From: a virus
Strand: one strand, 5' to 3'
IMG/VR virus record: IMGVR_UViG_3300043786_000727
Span: 1-29,264 of that record
Length of the DNA stretch: 29,264 nucleotides
Shown here: positions 16,526 to 24,484 of the stretch, piece by piece
How positions within the stretch are numbered: the first letter of the stretch is position 1
How the letters are laid out: each line of letters starts with the position of its first letter
Program-made: the position numbers and the translations under genes
The notes under the pieces: generated by a model
The model's database searches: none
The model's input: the letters and a program-made list of their open reading frames with translations, nothing else
What the model was told of the DNA's origin: nothing

Positions 16526-16884
16526 TTTGTAACTGTTTCAGATATAATGACATTACCTTTGAGCACTGGAGTTTTAGTTGCTCCATTGTATAAAAACAGA
16601 TCATATACAGCGTCTTTGCACGAAGAAAGATTTTCAGTGTCGGTTGCGGCAACAAACAGACGAATTGATCCGGTGGTTTCGTTGAGGACAATCCTGCCGT
16701 TACTGGTGGACAGCTCCAATATTACAGCTTTACTTTCTGGTTTTGATCTTACTTGCATTTTGGCGGTATATCCAGAAAGGTCAACGGGAGACGATGGTTC
16801 TCCCGTTTCGTAAAACAGTGTTTGATTAAATGTGCCGCCTTTGAAAATGCAAATGTCGGCAACTGCAATTGGTAGTTCTGCCAT
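16522..16884 (-). CDS. BppU-like baseplate/fibre accessory protein (120 aa)
   Basis: A 120-residue protein (MAELPIAVADICIFKGGTFN...). It shows the typical sequence flow of the phage baseplate upper-protein N-terminal fold: IFKGGTFNQTLFY, PVDLSGYTAKMQVRSK, LELSTSNGRIVLNETTGSIRL, and a C-terminal YDLFLYNGATKTPVLKGNVI strand. It is a paralogue of the 121-aa protein at 14590-14955. ATG at 16884 gives the conserved-length protein; an upstream start would add four residues. It is the first gene after TerL in the leftward operon. Probable role: docking of fibres to the baseplate or tail. Confidence 0.78.
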   Translation of the reverse strand: MAELPIAVADICIFKGGTFNQTLFYETGEPSSPVDLSGYTAKMQVRSKPESKAVILELSTSNGRIVLNETTGSIRLFVAATDTENLSSCKDAVYDLFLYNGATKTPVLKGNVIISETVTK

Positions 16885-16902
16885 AATAATCAACAATAGA
16901 AT

Positions 16903-18747
16903 CTACCAATTAGACCTTAAAGTCAAGCGTTGTTTTATCTTCTTAAAGCCCTCTCTGTTCTTTTGTTTTATCTCTGATATTGCCTCGCTTCCAGCCATTG
17001 CTCCAAAAACCTTTCGCGCAACAAACAGACCAACAGCAAAAGAGTCGAACAAGTCGGGAGATTTTCCTATGCGCTTTTTCATGTCGGTCTTGGACTCAAT
17101 GATAATCTTTCTGGTTCTCCGAACATATTTTCGCTGCGTCATCTCCCAAGCCAAGTCTGGGGTTACGCCTTTTAATTGCTCGTTCTCAAGAAAGTATCTA
17201 CCAACAAAGCACAATTCGCTGGCCATATTGTGGAACAGCTCTTTCCCAACCTGCGGTTTTCCCGTAATCTCGTTTCTGAGTGCGTATTGCGCCGATACGG
17301 GTAGGTCGGATGCCGCGCCAGCAAAGCTTACCGCGTGCCAGCCCCTCAATAGCTCTCTTTCACCAATAGACCAAAATATGCCGCCAGCCGAGGCGTCCAC
17401 GCCCATCCACTGATTTGGTATTCCAAGTTTATCGGCAAGGTCTTTGATTTGATAAATCATCTCATATTGGAAATCCTCTTGGCTTCCCTGCCTCCTGTTA
17501 AGGACGTATTGTTTTTCTACGGCAATCGCCCATTTTCCTGTTATCAGCTTTCCGTATTTAAGATGGGTAAAAACAAATCTGTCGCCGCCTTCGGTGTAGC
17601 TTGGGTCAACTCCAGCTATGTCTTTGGGTGTTCCGTCCCATATTGGCTTGTCCAATGCGCCGTGGCGGGCCAAAAGGATGTCGCTAAAGATTGTAGTGTC
17701 ATCGGCGTCTGCTGGTGGCCAGAACCCGCGAAACTTTCTCCAATACTGTGGGTTAAGTTCTCCAAGCTCCTTTCTGGCAATAGCAACATCGTTGGGCTTG
17801 GGAAGGAATGGATAGCGCAGCCCCTTTCCCGCGTCAAACGATTGCTGGTTGGGATTGTCCTTTTCAGAGTCAAACCGAAGGCACAGCCCTTCAATGCCCG
17901 CCACCCTTATCTTCCAGTGTGATGTTTCTTCGTCAACGCTCATCCAGCCCTTAATGGGTTCGCAGAACTTTCCGTGGGGGTCAAAGATTGAGGATGGGTT
18001 TCCCGCGCCAACCACATACAGCTCTTGCGCCCCCTTAAAGCCCCAGATAGCCTCATTGATCACGGAAGCCGAACAGTCTTGCAATTCGTCGATGATCAGA
18101 ACGATACGGCGGTTCTTCTTGCCCTGAAGTCGTTTCTGCGCGTCATCCTTAAATTCGTCGCCAGCCGCCAATAGCATGATGGAAGATGCGTCGGACACGC
18201 CAACAGAGGCGTCAATCACTTTTCCCTCTTCGTCTGACAGTTTGATGATGTCCATGGACTCGATTAAACGCCCCGGAGCTACACCAAGGGCTTGGGCCTC
18301 TCTATACATCTTTACCAGTGCGCCCCAAATCCGCTGCTTCGCGTCAATCTTGCTTGTCGAAACAACGATGACCATAGTGTTTAGGGGGTCACAAAACCAG
18401 CTCACAAGGCCAAATGCAGCCATGTCCCAAGACTTTCCTGAGTCTGTGCCGCCAGCTAGACCCGTAACACCCCTTACATACTTGTTGTTGTTATCAATCT
18501 CAACGTTGTTCATGCAGAACGCTTGTGCTCTTAGCTCTGCCCATTTGTGCCAAGCAAAGGTTGGCCAGATTGTTGAAACAATGTTTTTGTAATGAACTGC
18601 CCTTCCGAGTCCTCCGTCCTCCTTGCTCAAGCCAGCTAGGAACGCGTCCATCTCAATTCTGAGCGGAGTAATGGCCGCCCCGCTCTTGGGATACCACAGC
18701 CTTCCATATTTTTCAATCGCCCCGTCAGCGTTAATTGCTGTTGCCAT
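16903..18747 (-). CDS. terL: Terminase large subunit
   Basis: A 614-residue DNA-packaging motor. The ATPase domain has a Walker A GGTDSGKS (99-106) and Walker B RIVLIIDE (214-221, catalytic Glu221), with a following GAGNPSS coupling segment (248-253). The C-terminal RNase H-like nuclease shows its acidic residues in IAGVDPSY (Asp381), MGVDASAGG (Asp451) and KSPDLFDSFAVGLF (Asp565/Asp568). The order and spacing are typical of TerL. It cuts concatemeric phage DNA and translocates it through the portal. The gene is transcribed divergently from the TerS-like gene at 18777. It is preceded by TATAAT sequences only a few bases from the ATG. Confidence 0.97.
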   Translation of the reverse strand: MATAINADGAIEKYGRLWYPKSGAAITPLRIEMDAFLAGLSKEDGGLGRAVHYKNIVSTIWPTFAWHKWAELRAQAFCMNNVEIDNNNKYVRGVTGLAGGTDSGKSWDMAAFGLVSWFCDPLNTMVIVVSTSKIDAKQRIWGALVKMYREAQALGVAPGRLIESMDIIKLSDEEGKVIDASVGVSDASSIMLLAAGDEFKDDAQKRLQGKKNRRIVLIIDELQDCSASVINEAIWGFKGAQELYVVGAGNPSSIFDPHGKFCEPIKGWMSVDEETSHWKIRVAGIEGLCLRFDSEKDNPNQQSFDAGKGLRYPFLPKPNDVAIARKELGELNPQYWRKFRGFWPPADADDTTIFSDILLARHGALDKPIWDGTPKDIAGVDPSYTEGGDRFVFTHLKYGKLITGKWAIAVEKQYVLNRRQGSQEDFQYEMIYQIKDLADKLGIPNQWMGVDASAGGIFWSIGERELLRGWHAVSFAGAASDLPVSAQYALRNEITGKPQVGKELFHNMASELCFVGRYFLENEQLKGVTPDLAWEMTQRKYVRRTRKIIIESKTDMKKRIGKSPDLFDSFAVGLFVARKVFGAMAGSEAISEIKQKNREGFKKIKQRLTLRSNW

Positions 18748-18769
18748 AAGAATTTGATTATACTATATT
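18741..18769 (+). promoter_or_regulatory. Promoter for the TerS-like gene (leaderless)
   Basis: TTGCCA (18741-18746), a 17-base spacer and TATATT (18764-18769) place the expected transcript start at 18776-18777, the A of the ATG itself. This predicts a leaderless mRNA. Confidence 0.5.
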
Positions 18770-18772
18770 ATA
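18757..18772 (-). promoter_or_regulatory. terL: -10 elements for terL
   Basis: Two exact TATAAT hexamers occur on the minus strand (18772-18767 and 18762-18757). The proximal one predicts initiation near 18750, three bases before the terL ATG at 18747. No good -35 is seen (AG-rich DNA). The 29-base intergenic region therefore serves both genes. Confidence 0.45.
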
Positions 18773-18776
18773 GCAA

Positions 18777-19550
18777 ATGGAAGAAAAAAAGAAGCGCGGA
18801 AGGCGTCCAACTGATTGGGACTCGCCAGAAAATAGGTATAAAAAGCAAAACGCATTTAGGCTATTTGTGGCGGATAGGGGCATTTCGGAAATTACTGAAG
18901 CTTTAGGGATTAAGAGCCTGACAACCACAAAGCGTTTTATTTACTCAGAAAATTGGGAAAAATACAAGAAAATTTGGCTTGATAATCCAGACAAGGAAAT
19001 GCCGTATCCTTGGGAACAAACCACTCCAGCCAAGCTGTCTGCGCCACCTCCTGACATGAGCCTAATGACTCAAGACAAGAGGCTACAGTGCATTAAAGGG
19101 TTTTCAATGTATTGCGCTGGTCGCAACATTGCAGAAATAGCACAAGAGCTTAAATTAAGCTATACAACAGTGTGCATGTGGGCCGACGCGCAGAGGTGGA
19201 AGGTTTGTCGTGAGCGTTTGGTTAATGACCAGTCTCCCGCTCCTTGGGAAAGCGAAGACGTTCCAACTCTTATATCCGACATTACGGCCTCGCTGGAAAC
19301 CATGAAGAAGTCCATCAAATTTTTGACTGGCAGGGTTCTGGTTAAAGCGGCGGACGCCGCGCAAGAACTGGACGGAATGGAGGCGTTGGGCATGATGCGA
19401 AACATCAAGCAGCTCGCAGAGGCGGCAACCATTAACTTCTCAGAACCCAACCAGCAATCACAGGTTCAGATCAATATTGCCACGAAGCTTGAATCCTTGA
19501 AAATACCAGACAACAATACCTTTGAGGCCGAATTGGTAGTCAATGAGTAA
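18777..19550 (+). CDS. Terminase small subunit-like HTH protein
   Basis: A 257-residue protein. A basic N-terminus (MEEKKKRGRRPTDWDSPENR) is followed by two helix-turn-helix-like units: ~27-66 (FRLFVADRGISEITEALGIKSLTTTKRF) and ~106-142 (GFSMYCAGRNIAEIAQELKLSYTTVCMW), both ending in WxxxxxxW-type basic helices. This repeated HTH plus long helical region (170-215) is typical of small terminases, which recognise the packaging site and recruit TerL. Location next to terL, divergently transcribed, supports the call. The alternative is a two-HTH phage regulator. It overlaps the next gene by eight bases. Confidence 0.72.
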   Translation: MEEKKKRGRRPTDWDSPENRYKKQNAFRLFVADRGISEITEALGIKSLTTTKRFIYSENWEKYKKIWLDNPDKEMPYPWEQTTPAKLSAPPPDMSLMTQDKRLQCIKGFSMYCAGRNIAEIAQELKLSYTTVCMWADAQRWKVCRERLVNDQSPAPWESEDVPTLISDITASLETMKKSIKFLTGRVLVKAADAAQELDGMEALGMMRNIKQLAEAATINFSEPNQQSQVQINIATKLESLKIPDNNTFEAELVVNE

Positions 19551-20133
19551 TCCGCTTAAATTTTGCCTAAGCAGAAAAGAGGCTGTTCCCCCAAATGGCT
19601 TTCGTTGCATTTGCCCCATGACGGACGTGATGGTTCGCGCTGCTGATTTTGGAGAGCTTGTTAAAGAATGCACCAAGACGATTATTTCTCTTGGGCTTGT
19701 TCCTCCTGCGGATTTGATCAGAGAAGTGGAAAATGCGGTCTGCAATGAACTTCCCGGCTACAAATTTTGCAAGCCCTGCTCGCAAGTTAGGCAAACCCTT
19801 GGCTTTGGAGAAATAACGCGGTGGGTTACGGCAATGTATAAATTTGCGAAGGACGCAAGGTTCTCACTTGTCGAACAAGAAGAAGCTGAACGGAGAGCTA
19901 AAATCTGTGCTTCTTGCCCTCACCAAATTGAGGCGGCTGGATGTTGGGGTTGCAAGGGAATTGCCGGAATGCTTCCACACATTGCTGGTGCAAGAAAAAC
20001 ATCTTTTGACCCTCAGCTTAAAGCTTGCGGGGTTTGCGGCTGCTACAATTCGGTTAGTGTTCATTTGCCTGTTGATATTCAAGGTGGAGAAAATTTAGAG
20101 TTTCCCGATTGGTGTTGGAAGAAAAAAGTTTAG
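19543..20133 (+). CDS. Cysteine-rich, probable zinc-binding protein
   Basis: A 196-residue protein with many paired cysteines: FRCIC (~22-24), YKFCKPC (~75-78), AKICASC (~121-124), GCWGC (~133-136) and ACGVCGC (~161-166), plus a C-terminal Cys near 192. The pairs CxxC suggest two or more zinc sites. The central RRAKICASCPHQIEAAGCWG resembles a recurrent Cys-rich module of phage proteins of unknown role. There is no catalytic motif. It shares eight bases with the TerS-like gene, so it is in its operon and could be involved in packaging or nucleic-acid binding. Its stop codon overlaps that of the convergent dnaB gene. Confidence 0.72.
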   Translation: MSNPLKFCLSRKEAVPPNGFRCICPMTDVMVRAADFGELVKECTKTIISLGLVPPADLIREVENAVCNELPGYKFCKPCSQVRQTLGFGEITRWVTAMYKFAKDARFSLVEQEEAERRAKICASCPHQIEAAGCWGCKGIAGMLPHIAGARKTSFDPQLKACGVCGCYNSVSVHLPVDIQGGENLEFPDWCWKKKV

Positions 20134-21443
20134 CCAATATCTTGGAATCTTGTGATTGGCTTGTTGAATAGCATCTTGCAGCTATCGGTTGCGCCCTCGC
20201 GCTGTTTGGCAACAAGAAACTCTACATACGGTGTTTGTGTCTGGTTTTCGGGGTCTTCGTCGTCCCTGTGAATCATGATCACAATATCCGCATCTTGCTC
20301 GATGGCTCCGCTGCCCTTAAGGTCTGCCATGGTTGGCTTGCCCTTTCTCTTTTCTGGGTCGCGGTTTAGCTGTGCCAAAATCAGAATTGGCACATTCAGG
20401 CTCTTGGCAAGCTCTTTGACGCCATTGCTGATTTCCTCGACCTCGCACACCCTGTTTTCCTTTCCACGCTTTGAATCGCCGTGAATAAGCTGAAGATAGT
20501 CTATAACGATCAAGTCTATTGGCTGTTTTTGGTGCGCCCTTCTGGAAACGGCCTTGATATACCCCATGCTTTTTCCTGAGCTGTCATCGCACAGTATGTC
20601 CGATTCCATGATTTCTTGTGTCGCGTTTGCCAATGCCATTTTTTGATCATTGGTTACGGCGCGGGCCAAAAGATGGGCAACAGGAACTTTAGCCCTTGAG
20701 CGAATCATTCTTTCCATCAGTGAAACGCTTGTCATCTCTAAAGAGAATATCAGAACCCTCTTTTTCAGGTCTAACGCCACATGCTCTGCAATCTGCATTG
20801 CGGCAGAAGATTTGCCAACGCTTGGGCGAGCCGCCAATACCGCCATGTCTCCGCCGCGCAGCCCGAACGCCAATATTTTGTCCAACTCCCTCATTCCTGT
20901 AGATACTCCGCGTCGTGGCTCTCCACGAAGAATGGCCTCAATATTGGAAACAGCCGCGTCGGCAGCGGACTTGATTGAAAGCTTGTCGCCGTCATCAAGC
21001 ATAAAGTCCGCCTTCATCACGCTTGTCTCGCTCCAGTTTTTGAGCTGATCAAGCGTCATTTCCCTGTCTCTAGCCTTGTGTATCATGTCTGACGCCAGAA
21101 ATTCCAAAGAACGGCGATAGCGGGCGTCTTCGAGCTTGGGGTAGTATCTTGTCCAGTTTGTGTGGGATGGGCAGAATGTGGCAATTTCGGCGATCTTCTG
21201 TTGTCCGCCAACCGAGGCAAGCTGTTGCTGCGCTTCAAGTTCGTTCATTATCGTAACCCAATCAGCCTGCAAATTTTGGGCAATAAGCCGTAGCGCGGCC
21301 CGATAAATCAACTTGTGCTCGTTTAGATAAAAATGGTCGTCTTTTATCTTTTCCACCATTTCTTTTTGCAGCTCTGTCGGTGCATGGCAAATGCAAGAAA
21401 GTGTGGCTGCTTCAGCGGATTGTTCGTAGATGATTTCTTTCAT
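20130..21443 (-). CDS. dnaB: Replicative DNA helicase (DnaB family)
   Basis: A 437-residue DnaB-type helicase. The N-terminal ~105 residues are the DnaB N-domain (EQSAEAATLSCICHAPTELQ...). The RecA-like C-domain carries Walker A ARPSVGKS (205-212), LIFSLEM motif 2 (231-237), Walker B LIVIDYLQLI (311-320) and the H3/H4-like LAQLNRDPEKR and GSGAIEQDADIVI segments. It unwinds DNA at the phage replication fork. Its stop overlaps the convergent gene's stop by three bases, with no terminator between them. It starts three bases after the SNF2-like helicase. No primase (zinc or Toprim) domain is fused, so priming is supplied elsewhere. Confidence 0.96.
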   Translation of the reverse strand: MKEIIYEQSAEAATLSCICHAPTELQKEMVEKIKDDHFYLNEHKLIYRAALRLIAQNLQADWVTIMNELEAQQQLASVGGQQKIAEIATFCPSHTNWTRYYPKLEDARYRRSLEFLASDMIHKARDREMTLDQLKNWSETSVMKADFMLDDGDKLSIKSAADAAVSNIEAILRGEPRRGVSTGMRELDKILAFGLRGGDMAVLAARPSVGKSSAAMQIAEHVALDLKKRVLIFSLEMTSVSLMERMIRSRAKVPVAHLLARAVTNDQKMALANATQEIMESDILCDDSSGKSMGYIKAVSRRAHQKQPIDLIVIDYLQLIHGDSKRGKENRVCEVEEISNGVKELAKSLNVPILILAQLNRDPEKRKGKPTMADLKGSGAIEQDADIVIMIHRDDEDPENQTQTPYVEFLVAKQREGATDSCKMLFNKPITRFQDIG

Positions 21444-21446
21444 GGG

Positions 21447-22760
21447 TTATTGTCCGTCATTAAGTATTTGAAGTTGTCTGAGTTTTTTGGCGCACCCCTC
21501 GACCATGAATTGGCTCATTCCTCCAGCAATGCATGGTATGTATTGCTTCGCGTGGGTCTTTCCCCCGCAACGATCAATGCGTCCGACGGCTTGACCCATC
21601 TTGACTGGTTGATCTGTTGGAAATATGTAGCTCACTCTTGGTCTGGTTCCTGTGGTGTCGTGCAAACTGACGCTTGCTCCGCCAGCTCCAATGTTAGACA
21701 GCAGGATGTGGATTTCGTTCAATTGAAATTTTTCAATAAGTTCTTTTCGCTTTTTTGGGGACTGTCCGCCAAAGAATCCGTCTTTTGTTCCGAGGATGCT
21801 TCCCGCAAGTTCCCTGCTCTCCGTAAAGGAAAAGAAGGCGGCTACAGAGTTTCCGTTTTTTACGTCCTCTTGGATTTTTTTGCAGACATGTGGAACGAGG
21901 GCCATCTCTGAGGCTTTCCAAGCTTTCATCCTGTTTCCGCGTCGAACATTCATAATAACGTTTCTGTCGATACCTTGCGCCTGCATCCATCGAGCTTGCT
22001 TGTCAGCGTTTTCCCATTTTCTTTCGATCTCATAAAATTCCTCAACAATGAAGGGAAGGACTTCAATGGTTGTTCCTGCATACTCGTCTCCAAGGTCTGA
22101 CTTTCTCATCCTGCACCCTCTTTGTGGAATGAGCCGCTTGTGAATTTCGACAAGTTTTTTTGTGTAGCTTTTGTCCCACCACCATCTGTCCTCGTTTTCG
22201 TTGTATCTGCATCCATTGCCATACATGAAGCGAATCCAATCCTCTCCGCCCTTATGAAGCCCTGTTATCCTTCCCGCGATTCGCAACTCAAGCGGAGAAA
22301 GGGCGAGTGTCGCACTGGCGCAGATTATTGGTATCTGTTGCTTTATTGCCCCGCCGATACAGGCTGTTGTTATGGAATCCATGTTGCGGGTTATCTGGGC
22401 CTCATCTGCGATGATGATGATGTCGCTTGGGTTGTTCCACTCAAAATACTTGTCCCCGAATTGCCCTATGCTTGGCCTCCAGTTGCCTCTGACCGCCTCA
22501 TAAGAGCCAATGTGGTATGGTTCCGCCCCGAAGTGGGAAAAAGCCTTGCGCCAGCCCTCAACACCAACAACAGGACACAATACGGCAACCCTGCGCCCTG
22601 TCTCCAAAGCGGCGGCAAGATCGCAGTAGGTTTTGCCCATGCCAACATCGCTCATGTCAACAGCACCAGCATATCCCCATTCTCTTGCCCCGTTTTGCAG
22701 GGAGCGCAAAAGCTGAGACGCTGGAACTTGTTGATGATTAAGAAGCTTGGGGTTGAACAT
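21447..22760 (-). CDS. SNF2/DEAD-like superfamily 2 helicase
   Basis: A 437-residue SF2 ATPase. Motif I is DVGMGKTY (38-45), with the SNF2-like VCP(V/C)..GW segment (CPVVGVEGWRKAF, ~62-74). Motif II is IIIADEAQ (115-122), a DEAQ variant. Motif III is SATLAL (149-154). Motifs V and VI in the second domain are LLSNIGAGGASVSLHD (353-368) and GQAVGRIDRCGG (389-400). This resembles phage SNF2-related helicases involved in replication or recombination-dependent remodelling. It sits just upstream of dnaB in one leftward operon and overlaps the glycosyltransferase-like gene by 23 bases. Confidence 0.93.
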   Translation of the reverse strand: MFNPKLLNHQQVPASQLLRSLQNGAREWGYAGAVDMSDVGMGKTYCDLAAALETGRRVAVLCPVVGVEGWRKAFSHFGAEPYHIGSYEAVRGNWRPSIGQFGDKYFEWNNPSDIIIIADEAQITRNMDSITTACIGGAIKQQIPIICASATLALSPLELRIAGRITGLHKGGEDWIRFMYGNGCRYNENEDRWWWDKSYTKKLVEIHKRLIPQRGCRMRKSDLGDEYAGTTIEVLPFIVEEFYEIERKWENADKQARWMQAQGIDRNVIMNVRRGNRMKAWKASEMALVPHVCKKIQEDVKNGNSVAAFFSFTESRELAGSILGTKDGFFGGQSPKKRKELIEKFQLNEIHILLSNIGAGGASVSLHDTTGTRPRVSYIFPTDQPVKMGQAVGRIDRCGGKTHAKQYIPCIAGGMSQFMVEGCAKKLRQLQILNDGQ

Positions 22761-23706
22761 TTTGCTTTCCCCAACGTTTTGCCGCCACGGATTTCATGTG
22801 GCTCCTTCTGCGCTCGCGTTCTTGTTCTGAGATGAATCGTTTCTTCTTCGTCTTTTTTGACGAGTTATTGCGTAATTTTGGAATCGCCTCGTTTTTCAAG
22901 ACGACTTGTTCTAATTCCCTCGATTTCGATGGAATTAAAATTCCGCCCTGAACCATTTTGTGCAGAGAGCCGTCTTTGCATCCGTGGACAACTACGGCAT
23001 CCATTGACATAATGCGATCTGGACAGGTGACGTTTTGTATTTCTTGAGCGTCTGGATTTTCGGCAAAAAAGATAATTTTTTCGTCTTTCCACTGGTAATT
23101 CACGCTTTTCCAATATGCGCGAATCATGGGTGTGTCTCTGGCTATTTTTAGAAACTCCCAACGGCAATATACGTCCCAAGGCTCTGGGTTTACCCCTGAA
23201 GAGCGATAGGTCAAATTGTATGAATTTAGATTTCTGGCTAGTGGGCAATAATCCAAAAAGTTGTGCGGATAAACTGCGCTGCCAACGACTATGTTGTAAA
23301 TTTTTTTGCCGCCAGTTGTAATGCCGCCAGCGTAAACGCATCCAAGGATTGAGGGATTCTTGGAGTATTCGTCTTGAAGCGCGTCGCACCATCCCGCTTT
23401 GGTTGGAACGCAGTCTGGTTCCCAAAAATACCAAGGCTCGCCCTTGGAGTAACACTCAACCGCAGCGTCGATAAACATTTGGTTGGGGCCAAGGGGCCAA
23501 CCGTTAAAGCCGTCTTGAGCAACGATTCGGTCAACATCCACGAAGCACTCATTCAATATTTTCGATATACTGTCCACATGCTCTGTATTTGATGGACAGC
23601 AAATGGTGGCTTTGTGCCTGATGTTTGTCCCAAGAGCCTTAATCGCTTTAGCTGACTCAATGGCAAGTTCGGCGTCTCCGTTGTGATATGCGAATACAAT
23701 GTTCAT
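22738..23706 (-). CDS. Glycosyltransferase-like phage protein
   Basis: A 322-residue protein (MNIVFAYHNGDAELAIESAK...). The N-terminal strand-helix start, and FWEPDCVPTKAGW (95-106) with its acidic EPD in the place of the metal-binding DxD, fit a GT-A nucleotide-sugar transferase. A conserved segment (SILGCVYAGGITTGGKKIYN) follows. This gene type recurs in phages and is usually labelled glycosyltransferase, but the acceptor is unknown. The last ~45 residues form a very basic helical tail (SKKTKKKRFISEQERERRRS...), perhaps nucleic-acid binding. It overlaps the 76-aa gene by four bases (ATGA). Possible role: modification of DNA bases or virion surface. Confidence 0.72.
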   Translation of the reverse strand: MNIVFAYHNGDAELAIESAKAIKALGTNIRHKATICCPSNTEHVDSISKILNECFVDVDRIVAQDGFNGWPLGPNQMFIDAAVECYSKGEPWYFWEPDCVPTKAGWCDALQDEYSKNPSILGCVYAGGITTGGKKIYNIVVGSAVYPHNFLDYCPLARNLNSYNLTYRSSGVNPEPWDVYCRWEFLKIARDTPMIRAYWKSVNYQWKDEKIIFFAENPDAQEIQNVTCPDRIMSMDAVVVHGCKDGSLHKMVQGGILIPSKSRELEQVVLKNEAIPKLRNNSSKKTKKKRFISEQERERRRSHMKSVAAKRWGKQNVQPQAS

Positions 23707-23933
23707 TTCTTTTTTGTTTTCTTTGCGTTGTGATCGTTAACGTATCTGGCAAAACTTTCGGCAAGATTTTTTGCCAAATCAAGCTCCGTGTCTGGGTCAA
23801 AGTAATACCCTCCGCGCTCTTGGTAAAGGTTTTCCATGGGCATTGGAAGCCCCCTCCTGAATCTAGGGCCAATAGGATATGGCGACACAGAATCGGTTGA
23901 TATGACCGTTAGGACAACTTTGAAGTTGGGCAT
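23703..23933 (-). CDS. Hypothetical small protein (76 aa)
   Basis: A 76-residue protein, MPNFKVVLTVISTDSVSPYP..., ending in a basic NAKKTKKK tail. It has a short beta start, a Pro/Arg-rich middle (YPIGPRFRRGLPMPMENLYQ) and a C-terminal helix (DLAKNLAESFARYVNDH). I do not recognise it. Start 23933 is preferred over an ATG/GTG 18 bases upstream because it gives a conserved-looking N-terminus. It overlaps the previous gene by 25 bases and couples to the glycosyltransferase-like gene. Confidence 0.65.
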   Translation of the reverse strand: MPNFKVVLTVISTDSVSPYPIGPRFRRGLPMPMENLYQERGGYYFDPDTELDLAKNLAESFARYVNDHNAKKTKKK

Positions 23934-24133
23934 TGTGGAAACTCCGACCAATATTTGATTAGCTTTTCAAGAACGTGGCCAACGCCGCTCCATCCATAAT
24001 GCGGGTCGTAATATGAGGCCGTGCGAAAAGGAGGATTGCAATTTGCGTTTGCAATGAGGTAAACTCCTGCTACGTTTGGTTTTTCGGCATCGTAATCGCG
24101 CCAAACTACTGGTTCTGATATAAACTCATTCAT
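23909..24133 (-). CDS. Hypothetical small protein (74 aa), DUF551-like
   Basis: A 74-residue protein, MNEFISEPVVWRDYDAEKPN..., with the pattern 'VxW...PxxxGxYLIA...ASYYDPHYGW...IKYWSEFP'. This is loosely like DUF551-type phage proteins (a pair of strands followed by a Trp/Tyr-Pro ending); the similarity is weak. Its ATG is only three bases from the ATG of the divergent HNH gene at 24137, so each gene's upstream signals must lie inside the other. Confidence 0.62.
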   Translation of the reverse strand: MNEFISEPVVWRDYDAEKPNVAGVYLIANANCNPPFRTASYYDPHYGWSGVGHVLEKLIKYWSEFPQCPTSKLS

Positions 24134-24136
24134 CTT

Positions 24137-24484
24137 ATGTCTTTGACAAGAAAAACTCCACTTCGTTCAAAAACTCCCTTAAAAAGGAGCGGCAGGTTGC
24201 GGGGAGCATCCCCAAAACGCGCAAAGCAATACCGCGAATATGACAAGGTAAAGAATGCGTATCTTGCTCTCCATCCACAGTGCGAGCGTTGCAAAAACAA
24301 AAAAAGCACAGATATACATCATAAAGCTGGCAGGGTGGGTCAATGGCTGTGTAAATACGAATATTTTGCCGCCCTCTGCCGAGAGTGCCATGATTGGGTT
24401 CATACCAATGGCAAGGATGCCAGAAAGTTGGGCTGGATTATTGATATAGTTCATGTTCTTCCAGATCGCGCTCAAGAGCCTTGA
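24137..24484 (+). CDS. Small HNH endonuclease-like protein (Ref/NinG-like)
   Basis: A 115-residue protein. The basic N-terminus (MSLTRKTPLRSKTPLKRSGR...) is typical of phage Ref/NinG/Rap-type HNH proteins. The core has CERC (~50-53), DIHHKAGR (~59-66, the HH of the HNH), then CRECHDWVH (~82-90). The two CxxC pairs should hold zinc and the histidines a metal at the active site. Such enzymes act in recombination or DNA branch processing. This is the only rightward gene inside a leftward block: it diverges from the 74-aa gene and converges with the lipoprotein gene, whose 3' end it overlaps by 47 bases. Confidence 0.82.
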   Translation: MSLTRKTPLRSKTPLKRSGRLRGASPKRAKQYREYDKVKNAYLALHPQCERCKNKKSTDIHHKAGRVGQWLCKYEYFAALCRECHDWVHTNGKDARKLGWIIDIVHVLPDRAQEP

